Shown in pieces: positions 17,898 through 26,505 of a DNA stretch of 64,000 bases (its first letter is position 1; every line of letters starts with the position of its first letter). The position numbers were made by a program, and so were the translations under genes. Origin of the DNA: UBA9926 sp038131595 (GTDB taxonomy: Bacteria; Pseudomonadota; Gammaproteobacteria; Pseudomonadales; Azotimanducaceae); NCBI GenBank assembly GCA_038131595.1, contig JAYPPR010000008.1, forward strand, positions 1,364,001-1,428,000, in the 5' to 3' direction. The notes beneath the pieces are model-generated. The model searched no databases, was not told where the DNA came from, and saw only the letters and a program-made list of their open reading frames with translations.

Positions 17898-20252
17898 TTA
17901 CAAGCGGTAGTACAGCTTCACGCCTAGGTTGCGTCCTGGTAAGGGTGCCTCCTCTTTCACAAACGAGGTGTGCCGTCTGGCAACCTCATCGAGCAGGTTC
18001 CTTCCATACACGGTGACGTCAAGCTCTGATGCGCCAAGCGAGAAAGTCCGAGTCACGCTCAAATTGAGCATGTCGTAACCATCGGTAGGCTCTTCGTTTT
18101 CGGCAACGCGAGATTGATCGCTGACTCGCTGATAACTGAGCCGCGTATCAAAGCCTGAGATTGAACCATCTACGGTAAACGTATCTCTTGCTGGCGCAAT
18201 GCGAGGAACCCGTGGGCCAGAATCAAGGCTGGCATTAGTTTGGTCACGCGCGTAAGTGAAAGTGAGTTGGCCCATATCAAAATCGATCGACGTGCCGATT
18301 TCGAACTCGTAGCCAGAGAAGGATGCATCCTCCTGCTCGTACGCTGCGGCAATCAACCCACCATGATCGTGTTCCTCCTCATGTTCTTCCTCATGTCCCT
18401 CTTCATGCTCTTCTTCATCGTGATCGTCCATCTCGTCTTGGAGATAGATGTAGTCACTGATCTCGTTGTTAAAGAGCGTGAGGCTCATAAAGTAGTTGGG
18501 TCGATCAACGGACAGCGAGATTTCTGTGTTGAAGCCACGCTCCGACGATAGTGTTGGATCCCCAACCTCGAAGCGTTGTGCGGCAAGGTGTGGGCCGTTG
18601 ATAAACATCTCGACCACCGACGGTGCCCGCTCAATCGAGGCGAGACCGAGAGACAAGGAGATATCGTTATCGAACGCTTGAGTCAGGCTGAGTGCCAGGC
18701 TTGAGGTCTTGTAGTTGAGGTCGAATGTGTCGATTTCCACTTCTTCATCATGGTCATCATCATGTTCTTCGTCGCCATGCTCTTCCTCGTCATGGTCCTC
18801 GTCGTGATGGTCTTCATCCTCATGAGCGACGGAACCTCGTCGATCTAAATTGTCAAAGCGTGCACCGAGGTCCACGTGGAACCCATTTGCCCACTCTCGG
18901 CTGAAGTAATAGCCCAACGTAATTTCCTTTGACTCGGTGGGTCGCATAAACGCTTCTTCGCCAATGATGGCCACTTCCTCTTGGCTGAAATTCGTAACGA
19001 CTCGGTGCGAGGCTCTGTCGGAGTCAAGATTGAAGCGTAGGTCTAGCTCTTGGGCCTGGTTCGTGAATAGCGTTGGACCCTCGTGTTCATGCTCGTCGTG
19101 GTCTTCGTCCCCTTCCTCTTCATCGTGACCTTCTTCTTCGGCGTGCTGCTCCGTTAGGCTGTAGTCTGAGTCTTGGTAAGAAAAGTCGATGCTGTTGATG
19201 AAGCCGCCAACGTTGTTCAGTCTGCCCTCGATCGTCCAGACATCTGACTTGGTCGTCGAGAAAATTCTTTCTTCCTCGCCGTGTTCGTCATGGTCGTCGT
19301 GATCTTCGTCGCCATGCTCCGCTTCATCATGGTCCTCATCACCGTGTTCTTCCTCGCCATGCTCCTCGTCTCCATGTCCCTCGTGTTCATCAGCGTGAAC
19401 GGGAATCCCGTAGACAGATTCTTTGCGACTGTAAGAGCCCCCGACATAGCCCCAGTCTCCAGTCTTCGATAATCCAAATTTATGGCTGCTTCGCTGGGTG
19501 TCGCTGTTCTCTAGGATGCTAAGATCGTGCTCATCACCGTGTTCTTCCTCGTCATGGTCTTCGTCATCATGCTCGTCCTCATGGTGCTCATCATGCGTTA
19601 GCGCGCCGTTCGGAAGATCATAATTGTTGAGATTCGCGTAGCTGCCTGCGTAGCTCCAATTGAGGCCAAACGCTGAGGTGGTTGCAGAGAGGGAGGCCGC
19701 TTCGCCATCGTTGACTGACTGGCTCTCAACACTGGCGTTCAAATTGGTTTCTTCGACGTCGGTTCTCGCGATAGCGTTATCAACGACATTGACAATTCCA
19801 CCAATGGACCCGTTGGCGAAGAGAAGCGAGGCAGGGCCGCGGACGACCTCTATTTGTTGCGCATTTGCGGTGTCTACTTCATTGATGTGGTCGCCGCCGA
19901 GGCCTGAGATGTCTCTTGTCACACGGCCGTTTTCTAAGACTTTTACCCGGCTACCGGACAACCCTCTGATGACAGGGTGCCCGACACCACTGCCATAGTC
20001 AGCAACGGTGACACCTGTCAGCCCGTCTAAATATTCGCCCAAGCTCAGGCTGGGTTGAGCGCTTAGCTGAGACTGGTTCAAGACGTGTAACGGCATAGCG
20101 TCCGCTTCTACCGCATCATGTAAGAGTGATGCGCGAACGACGATTTCTTCGATTTCTGGATTGGATTCAGCAGCGTCAGCTTGGACATGGCTGACACTAA
20201 TGAGTAGTACCGCGAAAGCAATCGCGGAGGAAAAATTAGGTAGTGTTTTCAT
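17898..20252 (-). CDS. TonB-dependent receptor with His/Asp/Glu-rich loops, ZnuD-like zinc receptor candidate
   Basis: The start at 20252 gives a clean signal peptide (M-K-T-L-P-N-F then a hydrophobic stretch ending V-Q-A) and a 784-residue precursor. A TonB box E-E-I-V-V follows, then the plug domain with R-G-P-A-S-L-L-F and a 22-strand barrel. At least five inserted loops are made of H, D and E in runs such as H-D-E-E-H-G-D-E, a feature of ZnuD-type zinc receptors. The function is zinc or other divalent metal uptake across the outer membrane. It is preceded on the same strand by a small exported His/Cys protein. An alternative start 12 codons upstream would spoil the signal peptide. Confidence 0.85.
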   Translation of the reverse strand: MKTLPNFSSAIAFAVLLISVSHVQADAAESNPEIEEIVVRASLLHDAVEADAMPLHVLNQSQLSAQPSLSLGEYLDGLTGVTVADYGSGVGHPVIRGLSGSRVKVLENGRVTRDISGLGGDHINEVDTANAQQIEVVRGPASLLFANGSIGGIVNVVDNAIARTDVEETNLNASVESQSVNDGEAASLSATTSAFGLNWSYAGSYANLNNYDLPNGALTHDEHHEDEHDDEDHDEEEHGDEHDLSILENSDTQRSSHKFGLSKTGDWGYVGGSYSRKESVYGIPVHADEHEGHGDEEHGEEEHGDEDHDEAEHGDEDHDDHDEHGEEERIFSTTKSDVWTIEGRLNNVGGFINSIDFSYQDSDYSLTEQHAEEEGHDEEEGDEDHDEHEHEGPTLFTNQAQELDLRFNLDSDRASHRVVTNFSQEEVAIIGEEAFMRPTESKEITLGYYFSREWANGFHVDLGARFDNLDRRGSVAHEDEDHHDEDHDEEEHGDEEHDDDHDEEVEIDTFDLNYKTSSLALSLTQAFDNDISLSLGLASIERAPSVVEMFINGPHLAAQRFEVGDPTLSSERGFNTEISLSVDRPNYFMSLTLFNNEISDYIYLQDEMDDHDEEEHEEGHEEEHEEEHDHGGLIAAAYEQEDASFSGYEFEIGTSIDFDMGQLTFTYARDQTNASLDSGPRVPRIAPARDTFTVDGSISGFDTRLSYQRVSDQSRVAENEEPTDGYDMLNLSVTRTFSLGASELDVTVYGRNLLDEVARRHTSFVKEEAPLPGRNLGVKLYYRL

Positions 20253-20346
20253 AACTGGTAGCTCTTTCTCACGCCTTAGCTTGCCCACTCGGCAAATTAA
20301 GCGTGGTTTTTACTTGGCTGCGATTGTTGTCTTTACGAGACTTGCG

Positions 20347-20367
20347 TTTTGGTGCCAAACACCAAAA
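20347..20367 (-). promoter_or_regulatory. Perfect 8-bp inverted repeat in the leader of the ZnuD-like receptor
   Basis: TTTTGGTG (20347-20354) and CACCAAAA (20360-20367) are perfect complements around a 5-base loop. The element lies in the 142-bp gap between the small exported protein and the receptor gene. No T-run follows on the minus strand, so it may be an RNA-processing or stability hairpin, or an operator for a dimeric regulator. Confidence 0.55.
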
Positions 20368-20394
20368 GGGAACACAGCGTTTTGATCGAAAGAA

Positions 20395-20661
20395 CTATCG
20401 AATGGGGGGTGCGCGGGCTCGCTGAGCCGTTGCCCGAGTGAATACTTCCCCTTCGAGTGTTGGGAATCGCTCGCTCGGTTGGTTGGTGATTGCAAGCGAC
20501 GCTTGCGGAGCAGATGTAACACCGTCACCTAGGTTGCCCACGTGGCAGACAACGCAATTTTCCTCAACCGAATCGTGGCTGTGCGAGGCCGTAGCGGTGA
20601 ACGACAATGCTACCGCTGCGATTAGGCCTAGCCGTAAGAGGTTATGGATAAGGTGCTTCAC
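20395..20661 (-). CDS. Small exported His/Cys protein upstream of ZnuD-like receptor
   Basis: The 88-residue product starts with a signal peptide (M-K-H-L-I-H-N-L-L-R, then a hydrophobic core ending in T-A-T-A-S). The mature part begins H-S-H-D-S and contains E-N-C-V-V-C-H, formally a CxxCH but in a protein too short and unlike cytochromes to call heme-binding. Small His/Cys exported proteins of this kind are known beside zinc receptors in gammaproteobacterial zinc regulons. I infer a metal-chaperone or sensing role for the adjacent receptor; this is context, not homology. The proline- and arginine-rich tail may be unstructured. Confidence 0.65.
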   Translation of the reverse strand: MKHLIHNLLRLGLIAAVALSFTATASHSHDSVEENCVVCHVGNLGDGVTSAPQASLAITNQPSERFPTLEGEVFTRATAQRARAPPIR

Positions 20662-20668
20662 AAGGCGG

Positions 20669-20696
20669 ATAGTACTAATAATTCATGAGGTGTCAA
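20669..20696 (-). promoter_or_regulatory. Sigma70-type promoter for the zinc-uptake pair, possibly leaderless
   Basis: On the minus strand TTGACA (20696-20691) is followed after 16 bases by TACTAT (20674-20669), a near-consensus promoter. The predicted transcription start, about 7 bases further, falls on or next to the ATG at 20661, which would make the message leaderless. TAGTACTA, an 8-base palindrome, overlaps the -10 element and could be a repressor site. Confidence 0.6.
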
Positions 20697-21189
20697 AGCC
20701 GTGCGTCGAGGATCATGACTGGATCAGCGTGCTCGATTCTTCTCGATGACTGTGCGAAATGGCGCGCGTTTAATGGTGATCACTTGTTAATCGTCCACTG
20801 GGGTTTGCCGCTTTCTCACCCGGGAGGCTAAACCGCTCATCGCTCATCGCTCATCGCTCATCGCTCATCGCTCATCGCTCATCGCTCATCGCTCATCGCC
20901 CAGTGCTCAATGGGTCGGCTCTGTTCAGGACCAGTGTGTCGGGATGGGGCAAGGTTTCAGACTTCAACTATAAGGTACTAGGAAGTTGATGGTTGATGAG
21001 TTGGCGTCTTGGGGTAGTGGGTGGTTCCCCAGAACTTTCCATCTCCCCCAAGATTCGGGAGAGACAGACGAAATGGTAGAGGCGGTCGCCCGAGAGCGCT
21101 AAACACAAACAATGTTCATTACCGTGCTCAGTGTTCATAAGCCGTGACGTGATTTAGGATTGGAACCACTAGCAAGAGGGATGATTCAA
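20697..21189. other. Divergent intergenic region with the heptamer array
   Basis: About 490 bp without a gene. Besides the CGCTCAT array it contains a 6-bp-arm hairpin at 21042-21062 (TCTCCC/GGGAGA). Nothing else could be assigned. Confidence 0.45.
20834..20896. repeat. Perfect heptanucleotide array, CGCTCAT x9
   Basis: Nine identical copies of CGCTCAT fill 63 bases without a mismatch, followed by a degenerate CGCCCAG. The array lies in the divergent spacer between the zinc-uptake pair (minus) and the split-barrel gene (plus), about 140 bp upstream of the former's promoter. Confidence 0.97.
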
Positions 21190-21609
21190 GTGGCCACAGA
21201 TCAGTTGATTGATCGGTTTATAGGCAAACATCGTTGGGCCACGCTCACGGTATTGAGGAAGAACGGCTCACCCGTTAGCTCGATTGTGGCTTACGCCGTG
21301 GATGGCGATGCGTTAGTCGTGAGCACGCCAGGTAGTACTTTCAAGCGGCGCGCGATGGAAGCCGATGCCCGGGTTAACCTTTGTATCATGAGCAACGAGG
21401 AACCCTTTGATTTTGTCTCGCTCGAGGCGACCGGGGAGGTGCTCACGGAAAACATTGCCGAGGCGACCAAGAAGGTATTCAAGAATATTGAAGCCGTCGG
21501 CTATACCCTGCCAGATCCGCTCGATGACTGGTTAGTCCAGCAATCGCGAGTCATCTTGAGGCTCACCGTACATCGACGCCATGCGGTGTTAAGGCGGTTT
21601 GGAGGATAG
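21190..21609 (+). CDS. Pyridoxamine 5'-phosphate oxidase-like split-barrel (F420/flavin) protein
   Basis: I prefer GTG 21190, which sits 9 bases after AGAGGG, giving 139 residues; TTG 21160 and ATG 21181 are in-frame alternatives. The pattern W-A-T-L-T-V-L-R-K-N-G-S-P, then D-G-D-A-L-V-V-S-T-P, then K-R-R-A-M-E-A-D-A-R-V-N-L, is that of PPOX-class FMN- or F420-binding split barrels. These reduce or oxidise small molecules; no substrate can be named. It stands alone after the divergent region with the heptamer array. Confidence 0.75.
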   Translation: MATDQLIDRFIGKHRWATLTVLRKNGSPVSSIVAYAVDGDALVVSTPGSTFKRRAMEADARVNLCIMSNEEPFDFVSLEATGEVLTENIAEATKKVFKNIEAVGYTLPDPLDDWLVQQSRVILRLTVHRRHAVLRRFGG

Positions 21610-21964
21610 CGGCAGTATCACCCGCTGGAATTCATACCAGTGCTCTAAAATCAAGTAGACGGCTTTAACAACCATAGTGGCATGGGCTCCAGCCCTAGTT
21701 TAGGAAGCGTTGGTGCACCCTGAGCCGAGCGTTAATTCAGGCGTGGCGAAGGGTTGTCTATTGTGACCGTATCGGAGGTTGGGTAGCATGAGCGGCCCTG
21801 CCAAAATGCGCAGATAGGACTGCTCAGCCTAATGTCGAGCGTGTTCGCCGTCGGTAGGGGATGCCAGATTGTTTGCGAGAGCTCGAGTGTCGGGAAACGA
21901 GCAGCAAGGGCTAAGTGGCAAAATAAGCAACTCAAAATAAGCAACTATTGAAAGTGAGAGTGTT
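21610..21964. other. Intergenic region upstream of ilvE
   Basis: The 355-bp spacer holds the promoter region of the aminotransferase gene. A 14-base tandem duplication lies at its right end. No leader peptide rich in branched-chain residues and no attenuator could be seen. Confidence 0.4.
21919..21946. repeat. Exact 14-bp tandem duplication (CAAAATAAGCAACT x2)
   Basis: Two identical 14-base copies abut 18 bases before the ilvE start codon. The period equals that of the longer degenerate tracts at about 3.9 and 27.9 kb. Confidence 0.9.
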
Positions 21965-22999
21965 GTGGAGAAAAAAGACCTTAATTGGAGCGAGCTGAGT
22001 TTCAGCTATATCGACACCGATTATCGGTTTTCGGCCGTTTTTGAGGACGGTGAGTGGAGCGAAGGTGAGCTCATCACCTCATCGCAAATGTCCGTTCACG
22101 AGGGTTCTCCGGTGCTGCACTACGCGCAAACGTGCTTTGAGGGATTAAAGGCGCAAACGGCCCCCAACGGCGATATTTTATTGTTTCGTCCTGACCTGAA
22201 CTGTAAGCGTATGGCCAGCACCACGGCGCGGCTCATGATGCCATCTGTTCCAGAAGCCTTGTTCCTTCGAGGCATTGAGGAGACCGTGCGGGCAAACGCG
22301 GCGTGGGTGCCGCCACATGGGAGCGGCGCGAGCCTTTACATCCGTCCTTTTTTGATTGGCGTTGGGGAAAACTTAGGGCTACGTCCAGCGCCTCGCTATG
22401 AGTTCCGAGTGTTTGTGTCGCCAGTCGGTCCCTATTACAAGGGGGGAGGGCTCAGTCTCATCGATCTCGCGGTAATCGATTTGGATCGAGCTGCACCCAA
22501 AGGCACAGGCGCTTATAAAGCGGGCGCAAACTATGCAGGTGGGTTAATGGCTACCCAAATGGCGAAGGACCTTGGTGCTTCAGAGGCACTTTACTTGGAT
22601 CCGGCCCAGCATCGGTATTTGGAGGAGGCAGGATCGGCCAATATCGTGGTGCTCATGAAAGATGGAACCGTTGTGACGCCAAAGTCGGAGTCAATTCTGC
22701 CGAGTGTCACGCGTCGTTCTGTGATGACTATCGCAGAAGACGAACTGGGGCATACCACCGAAGAGCGGCCGATTGATTTCCTGGCTGAAGTCGATCAAAT
22801 CGAAGAGTTCGCAGCGTGCGGTACAGCCGCGGTGATTTCACCGGTTGGAAAGATTCGAATGAACGATACCTGGTACGCCTTTCATGGCAATGGAGAGGCC
22901 ATTGGGCCAGTCACTCAGGCGCTCTATGATCGACTCACTTCCATCCAAAAAGGTGAGACTGATGATCCTTATGGGTGGACTCGGCCCGTTGAGATGTAG
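21965..22999 (+). CDS. ilvE: Branched-chain amino acid aminotransferase
   Basis: The 344-residue protein is a fold-type IV PLP enzyme of the longer BCAT class. The PLP lysine is K185 in G-A-Y-K-A-G-A-N-Y, E-E-A-G-S-A-N-I is near 222-229, and the R-P-F-L-I-G stretch near 127 lines the active site. It transfers amino groups between leucine, isoleucine or valine and 2-oxoglutarate. Translation starts at a GTG; GAGAG upstream is a weak ribosome binding site. It is a single gene, and its stop is only 14 bases from the convergent sulfatase stop. Confidence 0.9.
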   Translation: MEKKDLNWSELSFSYIDTDYRFSAVFEDGEWSEGELITSSQMSVHEGSPVLHYAQTCFEGLKAQTAPNGDILLFRPDLNCKRMASTTARLMMPSVPEALFLRGIEETVRANAAWVPPHGSGASLYIRPFLIGVGENLGLRPAPRYEFRVFVSPVGPYYKGGGLSLIDLAVIDLDRAAPKGTGAYKAGANYAGGLMATQMAKDLGASEALYLDPAQHRYLEEAGSANIVVLMKDGTVVTPKSESILPSVTRRSVMTIAEDELGHTTEERPIDFLAEVDQIEEFAACGTAAVISPVGKIRMNDTWYAFHGNGEAIGPVTQALYDRLTSIQKGETDDPYGWTRPVEM

Positions 23000-23013
23000 G
23001 CTCAGGTCGGAGA

Positions 23014-24462
23014 TCACTTTGGCCGTAACGGGTCGTTCTCAATCGATGCCATGAACGCTCGATGTTGCTCAATGAGTTCGCTAACGCGCTCAGGCATTTC
23101 AGCCCTTAAATCGAACATTTCGAAGGGATCTTGGGCTAAATCATAGAGGGCCATCGGGTCGAAATTTTGATCCAGAATGAGCTTCAAATCACCCACCCTA
23201 ATGACGTGATCTAGCCCGTTGGGTGTAGGCAAAGACCAATGAACGCTGGTGGATCGGGTCGATTCATCGCTCATCCAGTCTCGAGCGACGTCCACGCTGT
23301 CTATCGATCGATCCGTTGGGATGTCAAACGGCAGTAAGCCAGCCAGCGTTGCGAGCCAATCGGTACCCGTGAACATGGCATTGGATACCTGCCCCTCTGG
23401 AAGTCTGCCAGGTTGACTGATGATGGCGGGCACCCGAATGCCTCCCTCATAGAGATAGTGCTTTCTTCCGCGATAGCCGCCAGTCGCGCCATACGCATTG
23501 ACTTCCCACCAATTGATCCAATCGTCGGTGACGGGTCCGTTGTCGCTGACAAAGATGATGAGTGTCGATGACCGAATCTCGGTCTCGTTAATAAAGTCGA
23601 TCACCTGGCCAATGCCTTGATCCATATAGGTGACGTTCGCATAGTATTCCCCTGGCCCCCGGGCTTTCAAAAGCGCCTTGGGAGGTGATGGTCCGCCAGA
23701 GGGGATAGGCACGATGTCACCCATCGTGTGCTCGCGATACAAGGCGTTGACCGCATCAGGGTTTTCTATCGGTGTGTGGGGTTCGGCCATGCTAAGCATG
23801 AGGAAAAAGGGGCGTTTTGGGTCGCGAGCGGAAAGCCATGCAATGCTCTCTTCTGCGAATAGGTCTGCAGTGAATCCGGTTTGCACCGGCAGTGGATCTC
23901 GGTTGCGATACAGATTGTCGGGGTTCTTGTTGGTAGGCGTTTGAAAAGCGTTGTGACCGTAGAAGTAGTCAAACCCTTGATCGGTGGGCTGAGGTTCGCT
24001 CTTTGATCCGAGATCGCTGTTTAAATGCCATTTGCCAACGAGTGCGGTCTGGTAATTCTGGGCTTTGAGTAACTCAGCAAGGGTGATCTCGCGGTCGCGC
24101 AAATAGACGCCGCTATCCGCTGGAATCCAACTTTGTATGCCGGTGCGATAGGGATGGCGCCCGGTAAGCATAGCGGCCCGCGACGGGGAGCATAACGCTG
24201 ACGCCGAGTAGTACTGGGTAAATCGTATGCCCTTGTCTGCTAGGTCATCAAGGTGTGGCGTCTGTATCACTGGGTGCCCATAACTTCCTAGATCGCCGAA
24301 ACCCAAATCATCGACCACGATGAGCAGCAAATTAGTTGGCTCAGCGTCTTTCGCGCTCGCGATGCCGACGATGCACAGCAGTAAAAATGGCAGGAGAGCG
24401 AGTTTTAAAAGCCGCACGGGTGTGCTCCAACGGGTTCCGTTGCCTCCGATCATAGAATGCAA
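23014..24462 (-). CDS. Sulfatase (arylsulfatase-like), exported
   Basis: The 482-residue enzyme has a signal peptide (hydrophobic 18-37, ending I-A-S-A) and then the sulfatase core with metal-binding V-V-D-D near 50 and the C-S-P-S-R modification motif at 91-95. Cys91 would be oxidised to formylglycine by a sulfatase-maturing enzyme. The second metal site F-V-S-D-N-G-P is near residue 305. It cleaves sulfate esters in the periplasm; polysaccharide or arylsulfate substrates cannot be distinguished here. No other polysaccharide-degrading gene is adjacent. The gene downstream of its start, at 24475, is 12 bases away on the same strand, so the two probably form an operon. Confidence 0.9.
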   Translation of the reverse strand: MHSMIGGNGTRWSTPVRLLKLALLPFLLLCIVGIASAKDAEPTNLLLIVVDDLGFGDLGSYGHPVIQTPHLDDLADKGIRFTQYYSASALCSPSRAAMLTGRHPYRTGIQSWIPADSGVYLRDREITLAELLKAQNYQTALVGKWHLNSDLGSKSEPQPTDQGFDYFYGHNAFQTPTNKNPDNLYRNRDPLPVQTGFTADLFAEESIAWLSARDPKRPFFLMLSMAEPHTPIENPDAVNALYREHTMGDIVPIPSGGPSPPKALLKARGPGEYYANVTYMDQGIGQVIDFINETEIRSSTLIIFVSDNGPVTDDWINWWEVNAYGATGGYRGRKHYLYEGGIRVPAIISQPGRLPEGQVSNAMFTGTDWLATLAGLLPFDIPTDRSIDSVDVARDWMSDESTRSTSVHWSLPTPNGLDHVIRVGDLKLILDQNFDPMALYDLAQDPFEMFDLRAEMPERVSELIEQHRAFMASIENDPLRPK

Positions 24463-24474
24463 CCGCCTGGTTGT

Positions 24475-25092
24475 TTAGTCCTGACGCCGCCGATTCGAAA
24501 ACGCGAGTAACAAAAGCGCGAGGAGGAATCGTGGATCGCTCAGTTGCAGGCTAGGTGTGACTGGTACAGCGATGGTCTGAAGCATGGCTGCCAGCTTGTA
24601 CTCATGCCGCGTATGAAACTGCGGGTCACTAATGATCTCCATCAGGTCTCGGCGGCTTCGATATCGGAATAGCGCGGCTTGGGTCCAGGTTTCCGCATCA
24701 TCGACGCCCAAGAGATCGATGGTGGGTCCAGCGCCTTGAGCTACAAAAAGCGGATGACTGGCTCTTACTAATTGCGCGACAAGCATGTGCTCCATGTAGT
24801 GGTTGATGAGCGCGCTGGCCGGCGCATCCGGTCCGGTTGCGGGAAGCGTCTCGGGCGAGGGATTGAGATGAATGAGGTTCACTATCACGAAATCATTACC
24901 ATCATCTGACGCCATGAACGTGGCGAGATGGGCTTTTTGCTCCTCAGATATGCCCTGGTCGGTGAGCGCCTTGATATACGCTGCTTGCTCGGAAGCGGTG
25001 ATGGGTCCCCCGAGATGGCTGTACCAAAAAACGAAGGTCGCATAGAGCGCCAGAAGCAGAGCATTTCTTTTCGTTGCGAGGGCTTTGATCAT
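24475..25092 (-). CDS. Membrane-anchored protein with a dimeric alpha-beta barrel-like (DUF1330-type) domain
   Basis: The 205-residue product has an N-terminal hydrophobic segment (residues 11-25) and a second hydrophobic stretch near the C-terminus before R-R-R. In between, the run F-R-Y-R-S-R-R-D-L-M-E-I-I-S-D-P-Q-F is reminiscent of DUF1330/ferredoxin-like dimeric barrels. I do not recognise a specific function. It precedes the sulfatase gene by 12 bases on the same strand and would be co-expressed with it. Confidence 0.55.
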   Translation of the reverse strand: MIKALATKRNALLLALYATFVFWYSHLGGPITASEQAAYIKALTDQGISEEQKAHLATFMASDDGNDFVIVNLIHLNPSPETLPATGPDAPASALINHYMEHMLVAQLVRASHPLFVAQGAGPTIDLLGVDDAETWTQAALFRYRSRRDLMEIISDPQFHTRHEYKLAAMLQTIAVPVTPSLQLSDPRFLLALLLLAFSNRRRQD

Positions 25093-25412
25093 GGTTTCTT
25101 TTTCCGTTGAAGGAATTGAGTGAAGAGGGCAGCGGGTTAGCGTGACCCTTTAAACGGTTGATGCTTAGACACTGGGGCCCATGGATGTCGCTTGTTGCTG
25201 CAATCAGTTGTCGCCGCGCTGGAACAATGGGCGAGCGCACCATCAGCACCTAGGTGCCATGCGGCTTTGGTAGTCGCCAGAGCATACGCAATCTTTGTGG
25301 CCAGCGTTTTATATATACTCAGGGGATGCTCCAGCAATCTAATGATATCCATTAAATTGTATGTCAGACTTTTGATCAAGTGAGAAAACTTAGAACAAAG
25401 TGAGGTGAAGTA
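25093..25412. other. Divergent intergenic region, AT-rich right half
   Basis: The 320-bp spacer lies between the divergent sulfatase operon and the GST gene. TATATATAC near 25310 and an AT-rich stretch to 25400 are suitable for promoters, but I could not pair a -35 with them confidently. Confidence 0.35.
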
Positions 25413-26465
25413 ATGGCCGAACCCTTATTGCTGAAAGGAGCGCCCGGGTCGCCCTACACGCGCAAAATGCTGGCTTACATGCGCTATCGTCATATTCCCT
25501 ATCGGTTGATGATTGGTGACCAGGGTGATCAGGAGGGGCGGGCATTACCTCAACCCAAAGTCTCACTGCTGCCCACGTTTTACCTACCCAATAGTGCTGG
25601 AGAGTTGGAAGCGGTGGTTGATTCCACGCCACTCATCCGTCGGTTTGAATCGATGTTTACGGGTCGCGAGACGGTACCTAGTGCCCCCGCGCTTCGATTG
25701 CTCCATGACCTCATCGAAGACTATGCCGATGAGTGGTTAACCAAAGCGATGTTCCATTACCGATGGCATTACGCAGATGACATTGAGAAGGCGGGGTTAA
25801 TTCTGCCCCTTTGGCGCGATTTAAATCAGTCAGCGGCGCAGCTCGAAAAAACGAGTGAGTTCATCCGAGAGCGGCAGATCTCAAGGTTGTATGTGGTGGG
25901 CTCTAACGAGGCCACTTGGGCTGCCATTGAAGCGAGCTACGAGCGTTTCCTCACAGCCATGGACGAGTTGGTGGAAGCGCAGTCGTTCTTGTTCGGTGCT
26001 AGACCATCAGCTGCGGACTTTGGGTTGTATGCCCAGCTCACGCAGCTTGCCGGATTTGACCCAACGCCCCAGCGGCTGTGTCTTCAGAAGGCGCCTCGGG
26101 TCTATGCCTGGGTGGATGTGGTTGACGATCTGTCAGGCCTCGATGTCGCTCAAGATTGGCCAACATGGCAAACCCCTCCGGCGGCACTTCGCCCGTTATT
26201 GGAAGAGGTTGGCCGGGTTTACCCAGCGGTGATGCTTGCGAATGCTGAAGCCATCGCTCAGGGAGAATCAACGTTTGTTACAGAGATTCTCGGCGAGACG
26301 TGGGAGCAACCGGTCTTCGTCTATCAAGCCAGGTGCTTGAAGGTCCTGCGTACTCAATTTGATGAGTTAGCGGCCCCGGAGCGTGATCAATTCATGGCCA
26401 TGATTGAAGGGACCGGATGCGAGGATCTTTTCCTTAATCTCAAGGGTCATAACGCCATAGATTAG
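25413..26465 (+). CDS. Glutathione S-transferase family protein, long form
   Basis: The 350-residue protein begins with a thioredoxin-fold half (L-K-G-A-P-G-S-P-Y-T-R-K at residues 7-18, with Ser/Tyr in place of an N-terminal Cys) and a helical C-terminal half with F-L-F-G-A-R-P-S-A-A-D-F-G, the conserved GST capping motif. About 100 extra residues at the C-terminus are unusual for a plain GST. The ATG follows a GAGGTG ribosome binding site. It is 40 bases upstream of a double DsbA/HCCA-isomerase gene, and the pair suggests glutathione-dependent aromatic or epoxide metabolism. Confidence 0.82.
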   Translation: MAEPLLLKGAPGSPYTRKMLAYMRYRHIPYRLMIGDQGDQEGRALPQPKVSLLPTFYLPNSAGELEAVVDSTPLIRRFESMFTGRETVPSAPALRLLHDLIEDYADEWLTKAMFHYRWHYADDIEKAGLILPLWRDLNQSAAQLEKTSEFIRERQISRLYVVGSNEATWAAIEASYERFLTAMDELVEAQSFLFGARPSAADFGLYAQLTQLAGFDPTPQRLCLQKAPRVYAWVDVVDDLSGLDVAQDWPTWQTPPAALRPLLEEVGRVYPAVMLANAEAIAQGESTFVTEILGETWEQPVFVYQARCLKVLRTQFDELAAPERDQFMAMIEGTGCEDLFLNLKGHNAID

Positions 26466-26505
26466 GAGTGAGTCAGGCATAGACCGCTAGACCGCAGGAG
26501 AAACG

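Noticed and set aside
18170..19477. Open frames opposite or beside the His-rich receptor loops
   Set aside because: They are shadows of the low-complexity H/D/E codons, with no start sites or protein-like composition.
20395..20661. Small protein considered as a cytochrome c because of CxxCH
   Set aside because: It is only 88 residues with no axial ligand context, and its H-S-H start and neighbour fit metal handling better.
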